NCBI GenBank assembly: GCA_950097015.1
Contig: CATNEN010000026.1
Span: 558,001 to 622,000 of the forward strand
Origin: Macrostomum hystrix
Taxonomy: Eukaryota; Platyhelminthes; Macrostomidae
Direction: 5' to 3'
Length of the DNA: 64,000 nt
Shown: one piece after another, positions 23,901-34,884 of the stretch
How the letters are laid out: the number at the start of each line of letters is the position of its first letter
Position numbering within the stretch: the stretch's first letter is position 1
Made by a program: the position numbers and the translations under genes
Notes under the pieces: model-generated
Told to the model about the DNA's origin: nothing
Seen by the model: the letters and a program-made list of their open reading frames with translations, nothing else
Database searches by the model: none

Positions 23901-26900
23901 AAGATTATTTTGTGCTGAAAAACATTGGCATATAACGGCGTACATTACATTTTATTTTATTTTCTGCCTCCGGTGTACACAGCATGATTGAGACTATGGT
24001 ATGTTAGGTCATTTGGATTAATAAAATGTAGACTATGATTGACAAATGCATGGGAAGCCCATTGTATGCCTGCCATCCATGATTTAAAATGTTCATCTCA
24101 GGCAACATGGCAACAGACTTAGCAGATTGGTTGGTTACCTTTACTATTATGTACTTGTTTGTACCTTGCTCAATTTGTTACTTCCTTCTTAGTAGTATAC
24201 TTGTAAGTGCTAAGGTTGTCTAATCATGATGCGGCTAAAAATTAAGGAAAAAACTGGTCATAGAGCTAGTTAAAAAGTTAAATTGGAATTCTTTTAGTTT
24301 ATTTTAGGCACCAAAGTTGTTAGAAGTCTGATTTAATTATAATAGGTAAAATAATTTTCTATTTCACTATACATATGTCTAATTAATTTTAATATTAAGG
24401 CTTTCTTAGAATTAGTTTATAAGAATGTAATTCATATATTTAATACAATTTGATGATATAAACTATTGGATTTCCAATCTCTTCCCTACCCCTGGTTGCC
24501 CATTAAACCCTTTAAAATTGGTTGCCTAGACACAAATATTTTTATAGCTTTTTACAAGATAACAATGAACAGAATAGCTATTCTTTAAACATTAACTCTG
24601 AGCTATGCCTATAGCACAGAGAAAGTGTTCTGTGCTATGCTCCATATTGAATACAAAGAAACTTCAATTTAAAGTCAACAAATGCAAATTAAATTTCAGC
24701 CATCTTCCAAAATACAATTCCAAAATAAGTTATAACCCTTACATCATCTAGACTATTGTCAACTAACAATAAGTGACAATAAAAATGACAATTTAATCAG
24801 TTGGAATTGAATTATCAGTAGTAACCCCATCTTTGTTCAGATTAACAATTTTTGTTTTACTTTCAATGTACTCACAGTATTTAAATTTAAACAAAATATT
24901 TGTCTGAATATAATTTGAATATTTATTATGAATGGTATTTAAATGAGGTAGATTTGACTCATTCCTACTCTTTAAGATTAACAGTCTGTATGTGTACAGT
25001 GTAATATTATAACAACACTTCTGTCACTGTCAAAGTGACTTGGACTAGTTTTAGTCACTTTGTCAACTTCCATTTTGGGCCACAAATCATGAAAATGTTT
25101 TACTAAAGAATTTAATACTACATTACATTTTTCGGTTTTCAAACACTGTTTTACTAGAAATAGAATTTATATATAAATTTTCCATTAGAGTAAAATTAAT
25201 TTATTTATTTATAAGTAAAATTTACTAATGCGATAATTTTACAACTGCTTCAAATTGAGCAGCTAAATTAACCATTTAAGATGCCCCCCAATTAACGAAT
25301 GTCACTGAATTATTTTTTCTTTGAATTAAAATTCTTAGATTCGATTATCAAAATGTTATGAACTACTAGCAGTAGCTGGTTTATTTTGAAGCATTTTTAC
25401 TTTACTCATTTTTGGTAACAACAATGTAAATATAAAAAATACAAAATGCCGTTAGTGAGCAGAAGAGACGCCTAAAGGCAGAGCAGAAGGCCCAGGAGAA
25501 GGCCACCAAGGAGGCTGCAGCGTTATCTATCTCGGCTGTCAAGAATGCCTCTGCCAAGCCAGCTGGTTCGGCCATAGATATGGACGAAATCGATCCAACT
25601 AAGTACTTCGAGCTGCGCTGCGCCGCTATTGGTGCGCTTAAAGCTAGCGGCGAGACGCCATATCCGCACAAATTCAACGTGTCCATTGCGCTGACAGATT
25701 TCATAGCCAAATACGGGCATTTGCAACCTGGCCAGGTTGATAATGCCACTGTTAGCATCGCCGGTAGGATTCACTCCAAGCGATTGCAGGTGATTAGAAT
25801 ATTTTAATTCTATTAAAAACTGTTATTAAAGTGTGATTAATTTGCGAATCTTATTTCATTTTTAATAATGATTCAAGGGATCCAAGCTAATTTTCTACGA
25901 CGTTCGCGGTGAGGGCACCAAGCTGCAGATTCTGGCTAACGCTGGCAACTACACTGGGCCAGATTTTCACAAGATCAATGAGGAACTGAAGCGCGGCGAC
26001 ATTGTCGGCGTCATTGGCCAGCCGACTAGATCGGCTAAGGGCGAATTGAGCATCCAGCCTAGTGAGATGCGACTATTGGCTCCCTGCCTGAGACAGCTGC
26101 CGCATCTGCACTACGGGCTCAAGGATAAGGAGACTAGATTCAGGCAGCGTCACCTCGACCTAATTATCAATTCGGAGGTTCGCCAACGATTCATAATGCG
26201 AGCCCGCATTATTGCCTACGTTCGCAGGTTTGTAGCTACTGTTTGCTAAAGTCTCACGCGTCTGGATTGTTTGGTTGCAGCGTATGATTCGAATTTCAAT
26301 CGTGAGATTGTTCAAATCTCAAGGGTGAGATTGTTTAAATCTCAAGGGTGAGATTGTTTAAATCTCAAGGGTGAGATTGTTCAAAACTCAAGGGTGAGAT
26401 TGTTTAAATCTCAAGGGTGAGATTGTTCAAATCTCAAGGGTGAGATTGTTTAAATCTCAAGGGTGAGATTGTTCAAAACTCAAGGGTGAGATTGTTTAAA
26501 TCTCAAGGGTGAGATTGTTTAAATCTCAAGGGTGAGATTGTTCAAATCTCAAGGGTGAGATTGTTTAAATCTCAAGGGTGAGATTGTTTAAATCTCATAG
26601 GTGAGATTGTTCAAATCTCATAGGTGAGATTATTCGAATCTCATATGCTTGACGTTGTTAATAAGAGTATAAATCTCAGGGAAATTTCTGATCTCGTACT
26701 TTAAATATATTACCACCAATAAAAAATTTTTTTTCGTAAGGGATAGTAACTATTTTTGCAATTAGCTTTTCCCGTTTCCAACCAGATTCCTTGACCAGAT
26801 GGGCTTCCTAGAGGTTGAAACGCCCATCATGAACGTGATTCCCGGCGGCGCCACTGCCAAGCCGTTCGTTACTCATCACAATGAACTAGGCCGCGACCTC

Positions 26901-28278
26901 TATCTGCGTATTGCGCCGGAGCTATTCCTCAAACAATTAGTCGTTGGCGGCTTTGATCGGGTGTACGAAATTGGTCGACAATTTCGTAACGAAGGCATCG
27001 ACATGACTCACAACCCGGAGTTTACCATGTGCGAATTCTACATGGCCTACGCTGATTATAACGATTTGATGAACATCACGGAACAGCTGCTATCTGGAAT
27101 GGTCAAGGAGCTCACTGGATCCTATAAGGTCACTTACCATCCAGAGGAGGGCGTCGAATGGGAGGTCGACTTCACTCCGCCGTTTCGTCGACTAGATCTG
27201 TACGCCGAGCTGGGCAAACGGCTGGGCGTTACCCTGCCCGCGCCAGACACTCTCGGCACTGAGGAGGCCAGGTAGCTAGCGAAATATAACTTTTCTATAG
27301 ACCCCACAGTCTGCTTTTACACCCTCTACCAATGACCCTGTAAATTTAGTCTGCTTTTACACCCTCTACCAATGACCCTGTAGTTTTAGTCTGCTTTTAC
27401 ACCCTCTACCAATGACCCTGTAAATTTAGTATGCTTTTACACCCTCTACCAATGACCCTGTAAATTTAGTATGCTTTTACACCCTCTACCAATGACCCTG
27501 TAAATTTAGTCTGCTTTTACACCATCTACCAACGACCCAGTAAATTTAGTATGCTTTTACACCCTCTACCAATGACCCTGTAATTTCACAAGAATTTTAC
27601 ACATTCCCACTGGCACTCGCGCATTACACCTCTCGTCGACCCCTAAATTTCCAGGGCTCTTTTTGACCGCCTGTGCGTCGAACGCAACGTCGACTGCCAG
27701 CCGCCGAGGAGTGTGCCCCGCCTGCTCGACAAATTGGCTGGTGATTTCCTAGAAACTGAGTGCATCAATCCTACTTTCCTCATTAATCATCCACAGGTGA
27801 ATTTCTTTCTCCATCTTTAAACTTTTTTAATACGATGACTCACCTCAATGGCCATAGCAACTAGATAGCAACCTTTAATTTGCTGCAGATCATGTCGCCC
27901 TTAGCCAAGTGGCATCGCTCTATTCCCGGCCTAACCGAACGGTTTGAGCTATTCGCCTGCCGGCGCGAGATCTGCAACGCCTACACCGAGCTGAACGATC
28001 CCATTGTGCAGCGTCAGCTATTCGAAGCCCAGGCGGCTGCTAAGGCACAAGGCGACGAAGAGGCCATGTTTGTTGACGAGACCTTCCTAGGCGCTTTGGA
28101 GATGGGTCTGCCGCCAACTGCTGGCTGGGGATTGGGTCTTGACAGGCTAACAATGTTCCTGACCGACACCAACAACATCAAGGAGGTGCTGTTCTTCCCG
28201 GCGATGAAGCCAGAGGCTAATACTGAGGGCTCTGTAGGTGCTGCTGCTGCTGCTGTTGCTGGAAATCACGAAAGTTAA
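20968..28278 (+). CDS. KARS: Lysyl-tRNA synthetase, cytosolic, class II
   Basis: Six exons, 20968-21002, 25456-25789, 25878-26227, 26786-27271, 27655-27796 and 27889-28278, join in phase to 578 residues (human cytosolic form about 597). The enzyme charges tRNA-Lys with lysine using ATP. Exon 1 encodes only eleven codons and a split one ([12 protein letters not shown]) and joins a basic, Lys/Glu-rich N-terminal extension ([17 protein letters not shown]). An OB-fold anticodon-binding domain follows (PYPHKFNVS...[22 protein letters not shown]), then the class II catalytic core. Motif 2 reads [20 protein letters not shown] and motif 3 is around [15 protein letters not shown]. The 4.4-kb first intron carries the transposon cluster; introns 3 and 4 carry minisatellites. 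The nearest 3' signal is ATTAAA at 28359. No mitochondrial leader is seen. Confidence 0.97.
21203..21755. mobile_element. Non-autonomous hAT-like element A (537 bp) with 8-bp target duplication
   Basis: The element is 21211-21747. Both ends read inward CCATAGTCCGGATCATGCTG, a 21-bp perfect terminal inverted repeat followed by further imperfect pairing. It is flanked by TATATGGT at 21203-21210 and 21748-21755. Many copies of TTACGCC or its complement GGCGTAA lie just inside both ends. The 8-bp duplication is characteristic of hAT (also P) elements; the TIR sequence itself is not one I recognise. No transposase frame is present. It sits in KARS intron 1. Confidence 0.85.
22115..23272. mobile_element. 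Non-autonomous TIR element B, host of a nested insertion
   Basis: Ends at 22124 and 23263 read inward as imperfect inverted repeats sharing GACACTTCGTCATCTTACAA (about 35 bp with a few mismatches). AAAAAACTC flanks both sides (22115-22123 and 23264-23272), a possible 9-bp duplication. Repeats of ACTTCGTCATC or its complement lie inside the ends. The element was about 402 bp before element C inserted. A 9-bp duplication would fit Mutator-like elements, but the first bases of the two ends differ, so family assignment is open. Confidence 0.65.
22212..22957. mobile_element. Non-autonomous hAT-like element C (730 bp), nested in element B
   Basis: The element is 22220-22949, with 21-bp perfect inverted ends CCATAGTCAGGAAGGTGGCA. 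It is flanked by the 8-bp duplication GACTTGTG (22212-22219, 22950-22957). Subterminal copies of GGCGCAC are frequent near both ends. The ends share the first eight bases CCATAGTC with element A. The middle is AT-rich with no coding capacity. Confidence 0.87.
23411..24007. mobile_element. Non-autonomous hAT-like element D (581 bp)
   Basis: The element is 23419-23999. The right end reads inward CCATAGTCTCAATCATGCTG and the left end CCTTAGTCTCAAAGATGTAG, an imperfect inverted repeat that resumes at GTGTAC. Flanks TGTGTTAG and TATGTTAG match at seven of eight bases. Subterminal copies of GGCGTAC and GGCATAC occur. Divergence suggests it is the oldest of the three related elements. Confidence 0.72.
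24008..25455. other. Rest of KARS intron 1
   Basis: AT-rich unique sequence with no recognisable element. It ends at the acceptor before exon 2 (GCCGTTAG at 25455), which has a poor pyrimidine tract; I accepted it because it alone gives the correct phase and restores the conserved KLSKN sequence with exon 1. Confidence 0.6.
26284..26640. repeat. 23-bp minisatellite in KARS intron 3, about 15 copies
   Basis: Units of GTGAGATTGTTTAAATCTCA with AAGG between, alternating TTTAAA and TTCAAA variants. Each unit is itself an inverted repeat (TGAGATT...AATCTCA), so single strands could fold into serial hairpins. Confidence 0.93.
27308..27590. repeat. 40-bp minisatellite in KARS intron 4, 7 copies
   Basis: The landmark CTGCTTTTACACCCTCTACC recurs every 40 bp from 27311, with minor variants. 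It begins about 40 bp after the donor and ends about 65 bp before the acceptor. Confidence 0.93.
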
Positions 28279-28812
28279 CTCTACTTTAATTAGTGGATTT
28301 GGTGTGTGTGTGTTAGACGAAGTTAATTTCAGAATGTTTTTTTCTGCACCAATTATAAATTAAAAATATGAAAATTCTAAATCGATCGATATTAATTAAA
28401 ACAAGAATTGCAACCGCTCAACCTAGACCCCGTTATTGTTTGTCTTCGTTTTGCACTTATTCGCTACATGAGTTATGCACCTACACTTTTAGCACCTTAT
28501 TGTGTTTATTGTTTGTCAGTTTTTTTCATATTTTCCTCTTTCTTCCCATTATTGTCCCAGTGTTGCAGATTTATTTGCTTCGGCTGTTTGCTCATCGTGT
28601 AGTAAGTTCTCAGCTTTGTGTGTTCTCTCTTTCAGTTACCCCTCTGTGGAGTTGCTTAAAAATTATTTCCTACTTCCTAATTGGTGAATTGTTTTTTGTT
28701 CTATTTTTGAATCGGAACACGGGCAAGATACTAAATTGTTCTTTAATTGTGTGTGTTCCAGTTTTTCCAATGCTTGTGTTTTTTCTGGACTTCTGTTGCT
28801 TGATAACCCCGC
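28279..28812 (+). other. KARS 3' flank
   Basis: T-rich sequence after the KARS stop, with ATTAAA at 28359-28364 as the likely polyadenylation signal. The open frames of up to 180 codons here are hydrophobic because of T-richness and match nothing I know. Confidence 0.5.
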
Positions 28813-29221
28813 TAAAAAATTGGGATGTTTCTTTGGGTGATTCCAGTTGGAATCTGCGGTGTTTCCAGAAAAAGAAACGGCCGAACGCTGGAAACATACC
28901 AATCGGATGATTCCATGCTTAGAATCTACCCAACTGGGCGTTTTCTCGGTGCTTCTTGGTGGCGAAATGGAATCACCCAAAGAATCCTCCAGTTCGGAAG
29001 ATTCCATGCTCAGAAACCGCCGAGGAATCGCCCGTAAATAATTCTCTGGTTGTCCCATAGGCCACTAGTTCGGGTAATTCTTCGGCGGTTTCCGCACAAT
29101 TTACGGTTACATCGGCTGCTTCCTGGGTGGTTTCTTTAACTCCTGTGAGATAGGGGGGATTTTGGTAGATTCCACTCCTATTTTGCACAAAAACCCGCCG
29201 AAGAAGCAGCCGAATTTTTTA
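28813..29221. mobile_element. Possible small TIR element (about 409 bp)
   Basis: The left end TAAAAAATTGGGATGTTTCT and the inward-read right end TAAAAAATTCGGCTGCTTCT form an imperfect inverted repeat of about 28 bp. The interior is full of short motifs such as GATTCC, GGTTTC and CCGAAGAA in both orientations, like the subterminal repeats of the KARS intron elements. No convincing target duplication was found, so the exact boundaries are uncertain. Confidence 0.45.
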
Positions 29222-29671
29222 CAGGGATTATTGTGTTATGTACTGATTGAATATCGACTGTTATTAAATAACTTTCATAAGCTGCCTACTAATATTGAAT
29301 TTTATTTTCCCAAACTCAAACTCAGACTTTGCTTACTTATAATACGAGTTACTCTGTTAGGCAATTTCTTTCTCTTTTAACTAACAACTGACCTATATCA
29401 ATACAGCACTGTATTTAGCCAAATGAAAATTACCTATTCGATTATAAATCGAGTAGCAAGTAAATTGACAGAACTGTCAGCCCATCTGTCTTAATTATAC
29501 TTTAATTCTTCTTGGCAAACTGGAAAACAAATATAATCCGACTGACCAATCAGGTTAAACTTGATAAACTTGACAAGTTGACGTCTCGTCCTCCGCTTTC
29601 TGCTTGATTTTTTGTGAATGTTCTTTATATTTGTAGTGTATTGCTGCTATAGCGATAGTTAAAAATTTAGA
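29222..29671. other. AT-rich sequence before the satellite
   Basis: Lies between the possible small element and the 24-bp satellite. It may hold the RPL13A promoter and first non-coding exon (a pyrimidine-rich stretch near 29585-29605), but no donor or TOP-type start could be fixed. Confidence 0.3.
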
Positions 29672-32600
29672 ACACTAGTTTATCCTCTCATTCAGTCACC
29701 AGTTTATCCTCTCATTCAGTCACTAGTTTATCCTCTCATTCAGTCACCAGTTTATCCTCTCATTCAGTCACTAGTTTATCCTCTCATTCAGTCACCAGTT
29801 TATCCTCTCATTCAGTCACCAGTTTATCCTCTCATTCAGTCACTAGTTTATCCTCTCATTCAGTCACTAGTTTATCCTCTCATTCAGTCACCAGTTTATC
29901 CTCTCATTCAGTCACCAGTTTATCCTCTCATTCAGTCACTAGTTTATCCTCTCATTCAGTCACTAGTTTATCCTCTCATTCAGTCACCAGTTTATCCTCT
30001 CATTCAGTCACTAGTTTATCCTCTCATTCAGTCACTAGTTTATCCTCTCATTCAGTCACTAGTTTATCCTCTCATTCAGTCACCAGTTTATCCAGTCATT
30101 CAGTCACCAGTTTATCCTCTCATTCAGTCACTAGTTTATCCTCTCATTCAGTCACCAGTTTATCCAGTCATTCAGTCACCAGTTTATCCTCTCATTCAGT
30201 CACTAGTTTATCAACTCATTTAGTCACCAGTTTATCCTCTCATTCAGTCACTAGTTTATCCTCTCATTCAGTCACTAGTTTATCCTCTCATTCAGTCACT
30301 AGTTTATCCTCTCATTCAGTCACTAGTTTATCCTCTCATTCAGTCACTAGTTTATCCTCTCATTCAGTCACTAGTTTATCCTCTCATTCAGTCACTAGTT
30401 TATCCTCTCATTCAGTCACTAGTTTATCCTCTCATTCAGTCACTAGTTTATCCTCTCATTCAGTCACTAGTTTATCCTCTCATTCAGTCACCAGTTTATC
30501 CTCTCAGTCAGTCACCAGTTTATCCTCTCATTCAGTCACCAGTTTATCCTCTCATTCAGTCACCAGTTTATCCTCTCAGTCAGTCACCAGTTTATCCTCT
30601 CAGTCAGTCACCAGTTTATCCTCTCATTCAGTCACCAGTTTATCCTCTCAGTCAGTCACCAGTTTATCCTCTCATTCAGTCACCAGTTTATCCTCTCATT
30701 CAGTCACCAGTTTATCCTCTCAGTCAGTCAACAGTTTATCCTCTCAGTCAATCACCAGTTTATCCTCTCAGTCAGTCACCAGTTTATCCTCTCAGTCAGT
30801 CACCAGTTTATCCTCTCAGTCAGTCACCAGTTTATCCTCTCATTCAGTCACTAGTTTATCCAGTCATTCAGTCACCAGTTTATCCTCTCATTCAGTCACT
30901 AGTTTATCAACTAATTCATTCACTAGCTGATCCTCTCATTCAGTCACCAGTTTATCAACTCATTCAGTCACCAGTTTATCCTCTCAGTCAGTCACTAGTT
31001 TATCCTCTCATTCAGTCACTAGTTTATCCTCTCATTCAGTCACTAGTTTATCCTCTCATTCAGTCACTAGTTTATCCTCTCATTCAGTCACCAGTTTATC
31101 CTCTCAGTCAGTCACCAGTTTATCCTCTCATTCAGTCACCAGTTTATCCTCTCATTCAGTCACTAGTTTATCCTCTCAGTCAGTCACCAGTTTATCCTCT
31201 CAGTCAGTCACCAGTTTATCCTCTCATTCAGTCACCAGTTTATCCTCTCAGTCAGTCACCAGTTTATCCTCTCATTCAGTCACCAGTTTATCCTCTCATT
31301 CAGTCACCAGTTTATCCTCTCAGTCAGTCAACAGTTTATCCTCTCAGTCAATCACCAGTTTATCCTCTCAGTCAGTCACCAGTTTATCCTCTCAGTCAGT
31401 CACCAGTTTATCCTCTCAGTCAGTCACCAGTTTATCCTCTCATTCAGTCACTAGTTTATCCAGTCATTCAGTCACCAGTTTATCCTCTCATTCAGTCACT
31501 AGTTTATCCTCTCATTCAGTCACCAGTTTATCCTCTCATTCAGTCACCAGTTTATCCTCTCATTCAGTCACTAGTTTATCCTCTCATTCAGTCACTAGTT
31601 TATCCTCTCATTCAGTCACCAGTTTATCCTCTCATTCAGTCACCAGTTTATCCTCTCATTCAGTCACTAGTTTATCCTCTCATTCAGTCACCAGTTTATC
31701 CTCTCATTCAGTCACTAGTTTATCCTCTCATTCAGTCACCAGTTTATCCTCTCATTCAGTCACCAGTTTATCCTCTCATTCAGTCACTAGTTTATCCTCT
31801 CATTCAGTCACCAGTTTATCCAGTCATTCAGTCACCAGTTTATCCTCTCATTCAGTCACTAGTTTATCAACTCATTTAGTCACCAGTTTATCCTCTCATT
31901 CAGTCACTAGTTTATCCTCTCATTCAGTCACTAGTTTATCCTCTCATTCAGTCACTAGTTTATCCTCTCATTCAGTCACTAGTTTATCCTCTCATTCAGT
32001 CACTAGTTTATCCTCTCATTCAGTCACTAGTTTATCCTCTCATTCAGTCACTAGTTTATCCTCTCATTCAGTCACTAGTTTATCCTCTCATTCAGTCACT
32101 AGTTTATCCTCTCATTCAGTCACTAGTTTATCCTCTCATTCAGTCACCAGTTTATCCTCTCAGTCAGTCACCAGTTTATCCTCTCATTCAGTCACCAGTT
32201 TATCCTCTCATTCAGTCACCAGTTTATCCTCTCAGTCAGTCACCAGTTTATCCTCTCAGTCAGTCACCAGTTTATCCTCTCATTCAGTCACCAGTTTATC
32301 CTCTCAGTCAGTCACCAGTTTATCCTCTCATTCAGTCACCAGTTTATCCTCTCATTCAGTCACCAGTTTATCCTCTCAGTCAGTCAACAGTTTATCCTCT
32401 CAGTCAATCACCAGTTTATCCTCTCAGTCAGTCACCAGTTTATCCTCTCAGTCAGTCACCAGTTTATCCTCTCAGTCAGTCACCAGTTTATCCTCTCATT
32501 CAGTCACTAGTTTATCCAGTCATTCAGTCACCAGTTTATCCTCTCATTCAGTCACTAGTTTATCAACTAATTCATTCACTAGCTGATCCTCTCATTCAGT

Positions 32601-34865
32601 CACCAGTTTATCAACTCATTCAGTCACCAGTTTATCCTCTCAGTCAGTCACTAGTTTATCCTCTCATTCAGTCACCAGTTTATCCTCTCATTCAGTCACT
32701 AGTTTATCCTCTCAGTCAGTCACTAGTTTATCCTCTCAGTCAATCACCAGTTTATCCTCTCATTTAGTCACTAGTTTATCCTCTCAGTCAGTCACCAGTT
32801 TATCCTCTCAGTCAGTCACCAGTTTATCCTCTCAGTCAGTCACCAGTTTATCCTCTCAGTCAATCACCAGTTTATCCTCTCATTTAGTCACTAGTTTATC
32901 CTCTCAGTCAGTCACCAGTTTATCCTCTCATTCAGTCACTAGTTTATCCAGTCATTCAGTCACCAGTTTATCCTCTCATTCAGTCACCAGTTTATCAACT
33001 CATTCAGTCACCAGTTTATCCTCTCAGTCAGTCACTAGTTTATCCTCTCATTCAGTCACCAGTTTATCCTCTCAGTCAGTCACTAGTTTATACTCTCAGT
33101 CAGTCACTAGTTTATCCTCTCATTCAGTCACCAGTTTATCCTCTCAGTCAGTCACTAGTTTATCCTCTCATTCAGTCACCAGTTTATCCTCTCAGTCAGT
33201 CACTAGTTTATCCTCTCAGTCAGTCACTAGTTTATCCTCTCATTCAGTCACCAGTTTATCCTCTCAGTCAATCACTAGTTTATCCTCTCATTCAGTCACT
33301 AGTTTATCCACTCATTCAGTCACCAGTTTATCCTCTCATTTAGTCACTAGTTTATCCTCTCATTCAGTCACTAGTTTATCCTCTCATTCAGTCACTAGTT
33401 TATCCTCTCATTCAGTCACCAGTTTATCCTCTCAGTCAGTCACCAGTTTATCCTCTCATTCAGTCACCAGTTTATCCTCTCATTCAGTCACTAGTTTATC
33501 CTCTCATTCAGTCACTAGTTTATCCTCTCATTCAGTCACCAGTTTATCCTCTCAGTCAGTCACCAGTTTATCCTCTCATTCAGTCACCAGTTTATCCTCT
33601 CATTCAGTCACCAGTTTATCCTCTCAGTCAGTCACCAGTTTATCCTCTCAGTCAGTCACCAGTTTATCCTCTCATTCAGTCACCAGTTTATCCTCTCAGT
33701 CAGTCACCAGTTTATCCTCTCATTCAGTCACCAGTTTATCCTCTCATTCAGTCACCAGTTTATCCTCTCAGTCAGTCACCAGTTTATCCTCTCAGTCAAT
33801 CACCAGTTTATCCTCTCAGTCAGTCACCAGTTTATCCTCTCAGTCAGTCACCAGTTTATCCTCTCAGTCAGTCACCAGTTTATCCTCTCAGTCAATCACC
33901 AGTTTATCCTCTCAGTCAGTCACCAGTTTATCCTCTCATTTAGTCACTAGTTTATCCTCTCAGTCAGTCACCAGTTTATCCTCTCATTCAGTCACTAGTT
34001 TATCCAGTCATTCAGTCACCAGTTTATCCTCTCATTCAGTCACCAGTTTATCAACTCATTCAGTCACCAGTTTATCCTCTCAGTCAGTCACTAGTTTATC
34101 CTCTCATTCAGTCACCAGTTTATCCTCTCAGTCAGTCACTAGTTTATACTCTCAGTCAGTCACTAGTTTATCCTCTCATTCAGTCACCAGTTTATCCTCT
34201 CAGTCAGTCACTAGTTTATCCTCTCATTCAGTCACCAGTTTATCCTCTCAGTCAGTCACTAGTTTATCCTCTCAGTCAGTCACTAGTTTATCCTCTCATT
34301 CAGTCACCAGTTTATCCTCTCAGTCAATCACTAGTTTATCCTCTCATTCAGTCACTAGTTTATCCACTCATTCAGTCACCAGTTTATCCTCTCATTCAGT
34401 CACCAGTTTATCCTCTCATTCAGTCACCAGTTTATCCTCTCATTCAGTCACTAGTTTATCCTCTCATTCAGTCACTAGTTTATCCACTCATTCAGTCACC
34501 AGTTTATCCTCTCATTCAGTCACCAGTTTATCCTCTCAGTCAGTCACCAGTTTATCCTCTCATTCAGTCACTAGTTTATCCTCTCATTCAGTCACTAGTT
34601 TATCCACTTATTCAGTCACCAGTTTATCCTCTCATTCAGTCACCAGTTTATCCTCTCAGTCAGTCACCAGTTTATCCTCTCATTCAGTCACTAGTTTATC
34701 AACTAATTCATTCACTAGCTGATCCTCTCATTCAGTCACTAGTTTATCCTCTCATTCAGTCACCAGTTTATCCTCTCATTCAGTCACTAGTTTATCCTCT
34801 CATTCAGTCACCAGTTTATCCTCTCATTCAGTCACTAGTTTATCCTCTCATTCAGTCACCAGTTT
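29672..34865. repeat. 24-bp satellite, about 216 copies, with higher-order structure
   Basis: Unit AGTTTATCCTCTCATTCAGT plus CACC or CACT, with recurrent variants (CAGTCAGT, TCCAGTCATT, TCAACTCATT, GCTGATCC). Rare variants repeat at fixed distances. TCAACTCATTTAGT recurs at 30205 and 31861, and TCAACTAATTCATTCACTAG at 30901 and 32557, both 1656 bp apart (69 units). TATACTCTCAGTCAG recurs at 33085 and 34141, and CATTTAGTCACTAG at 32881 and 33937, both 1056 bp apart (44 units). This shows block duplication by unequal exchange. The array ends about 14 bp before the RPL13A acceptor. Confidence 0.97.
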
Positions 34866-34884
34866 TCCCCAAATTGCAGCCGTG

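Noticed and set aside
29672-34865. CRISPR array
   Set aside because: Units are directly adjacent with no unique spacers, and the genome is eukaryotic. The same holds for the other arrays.
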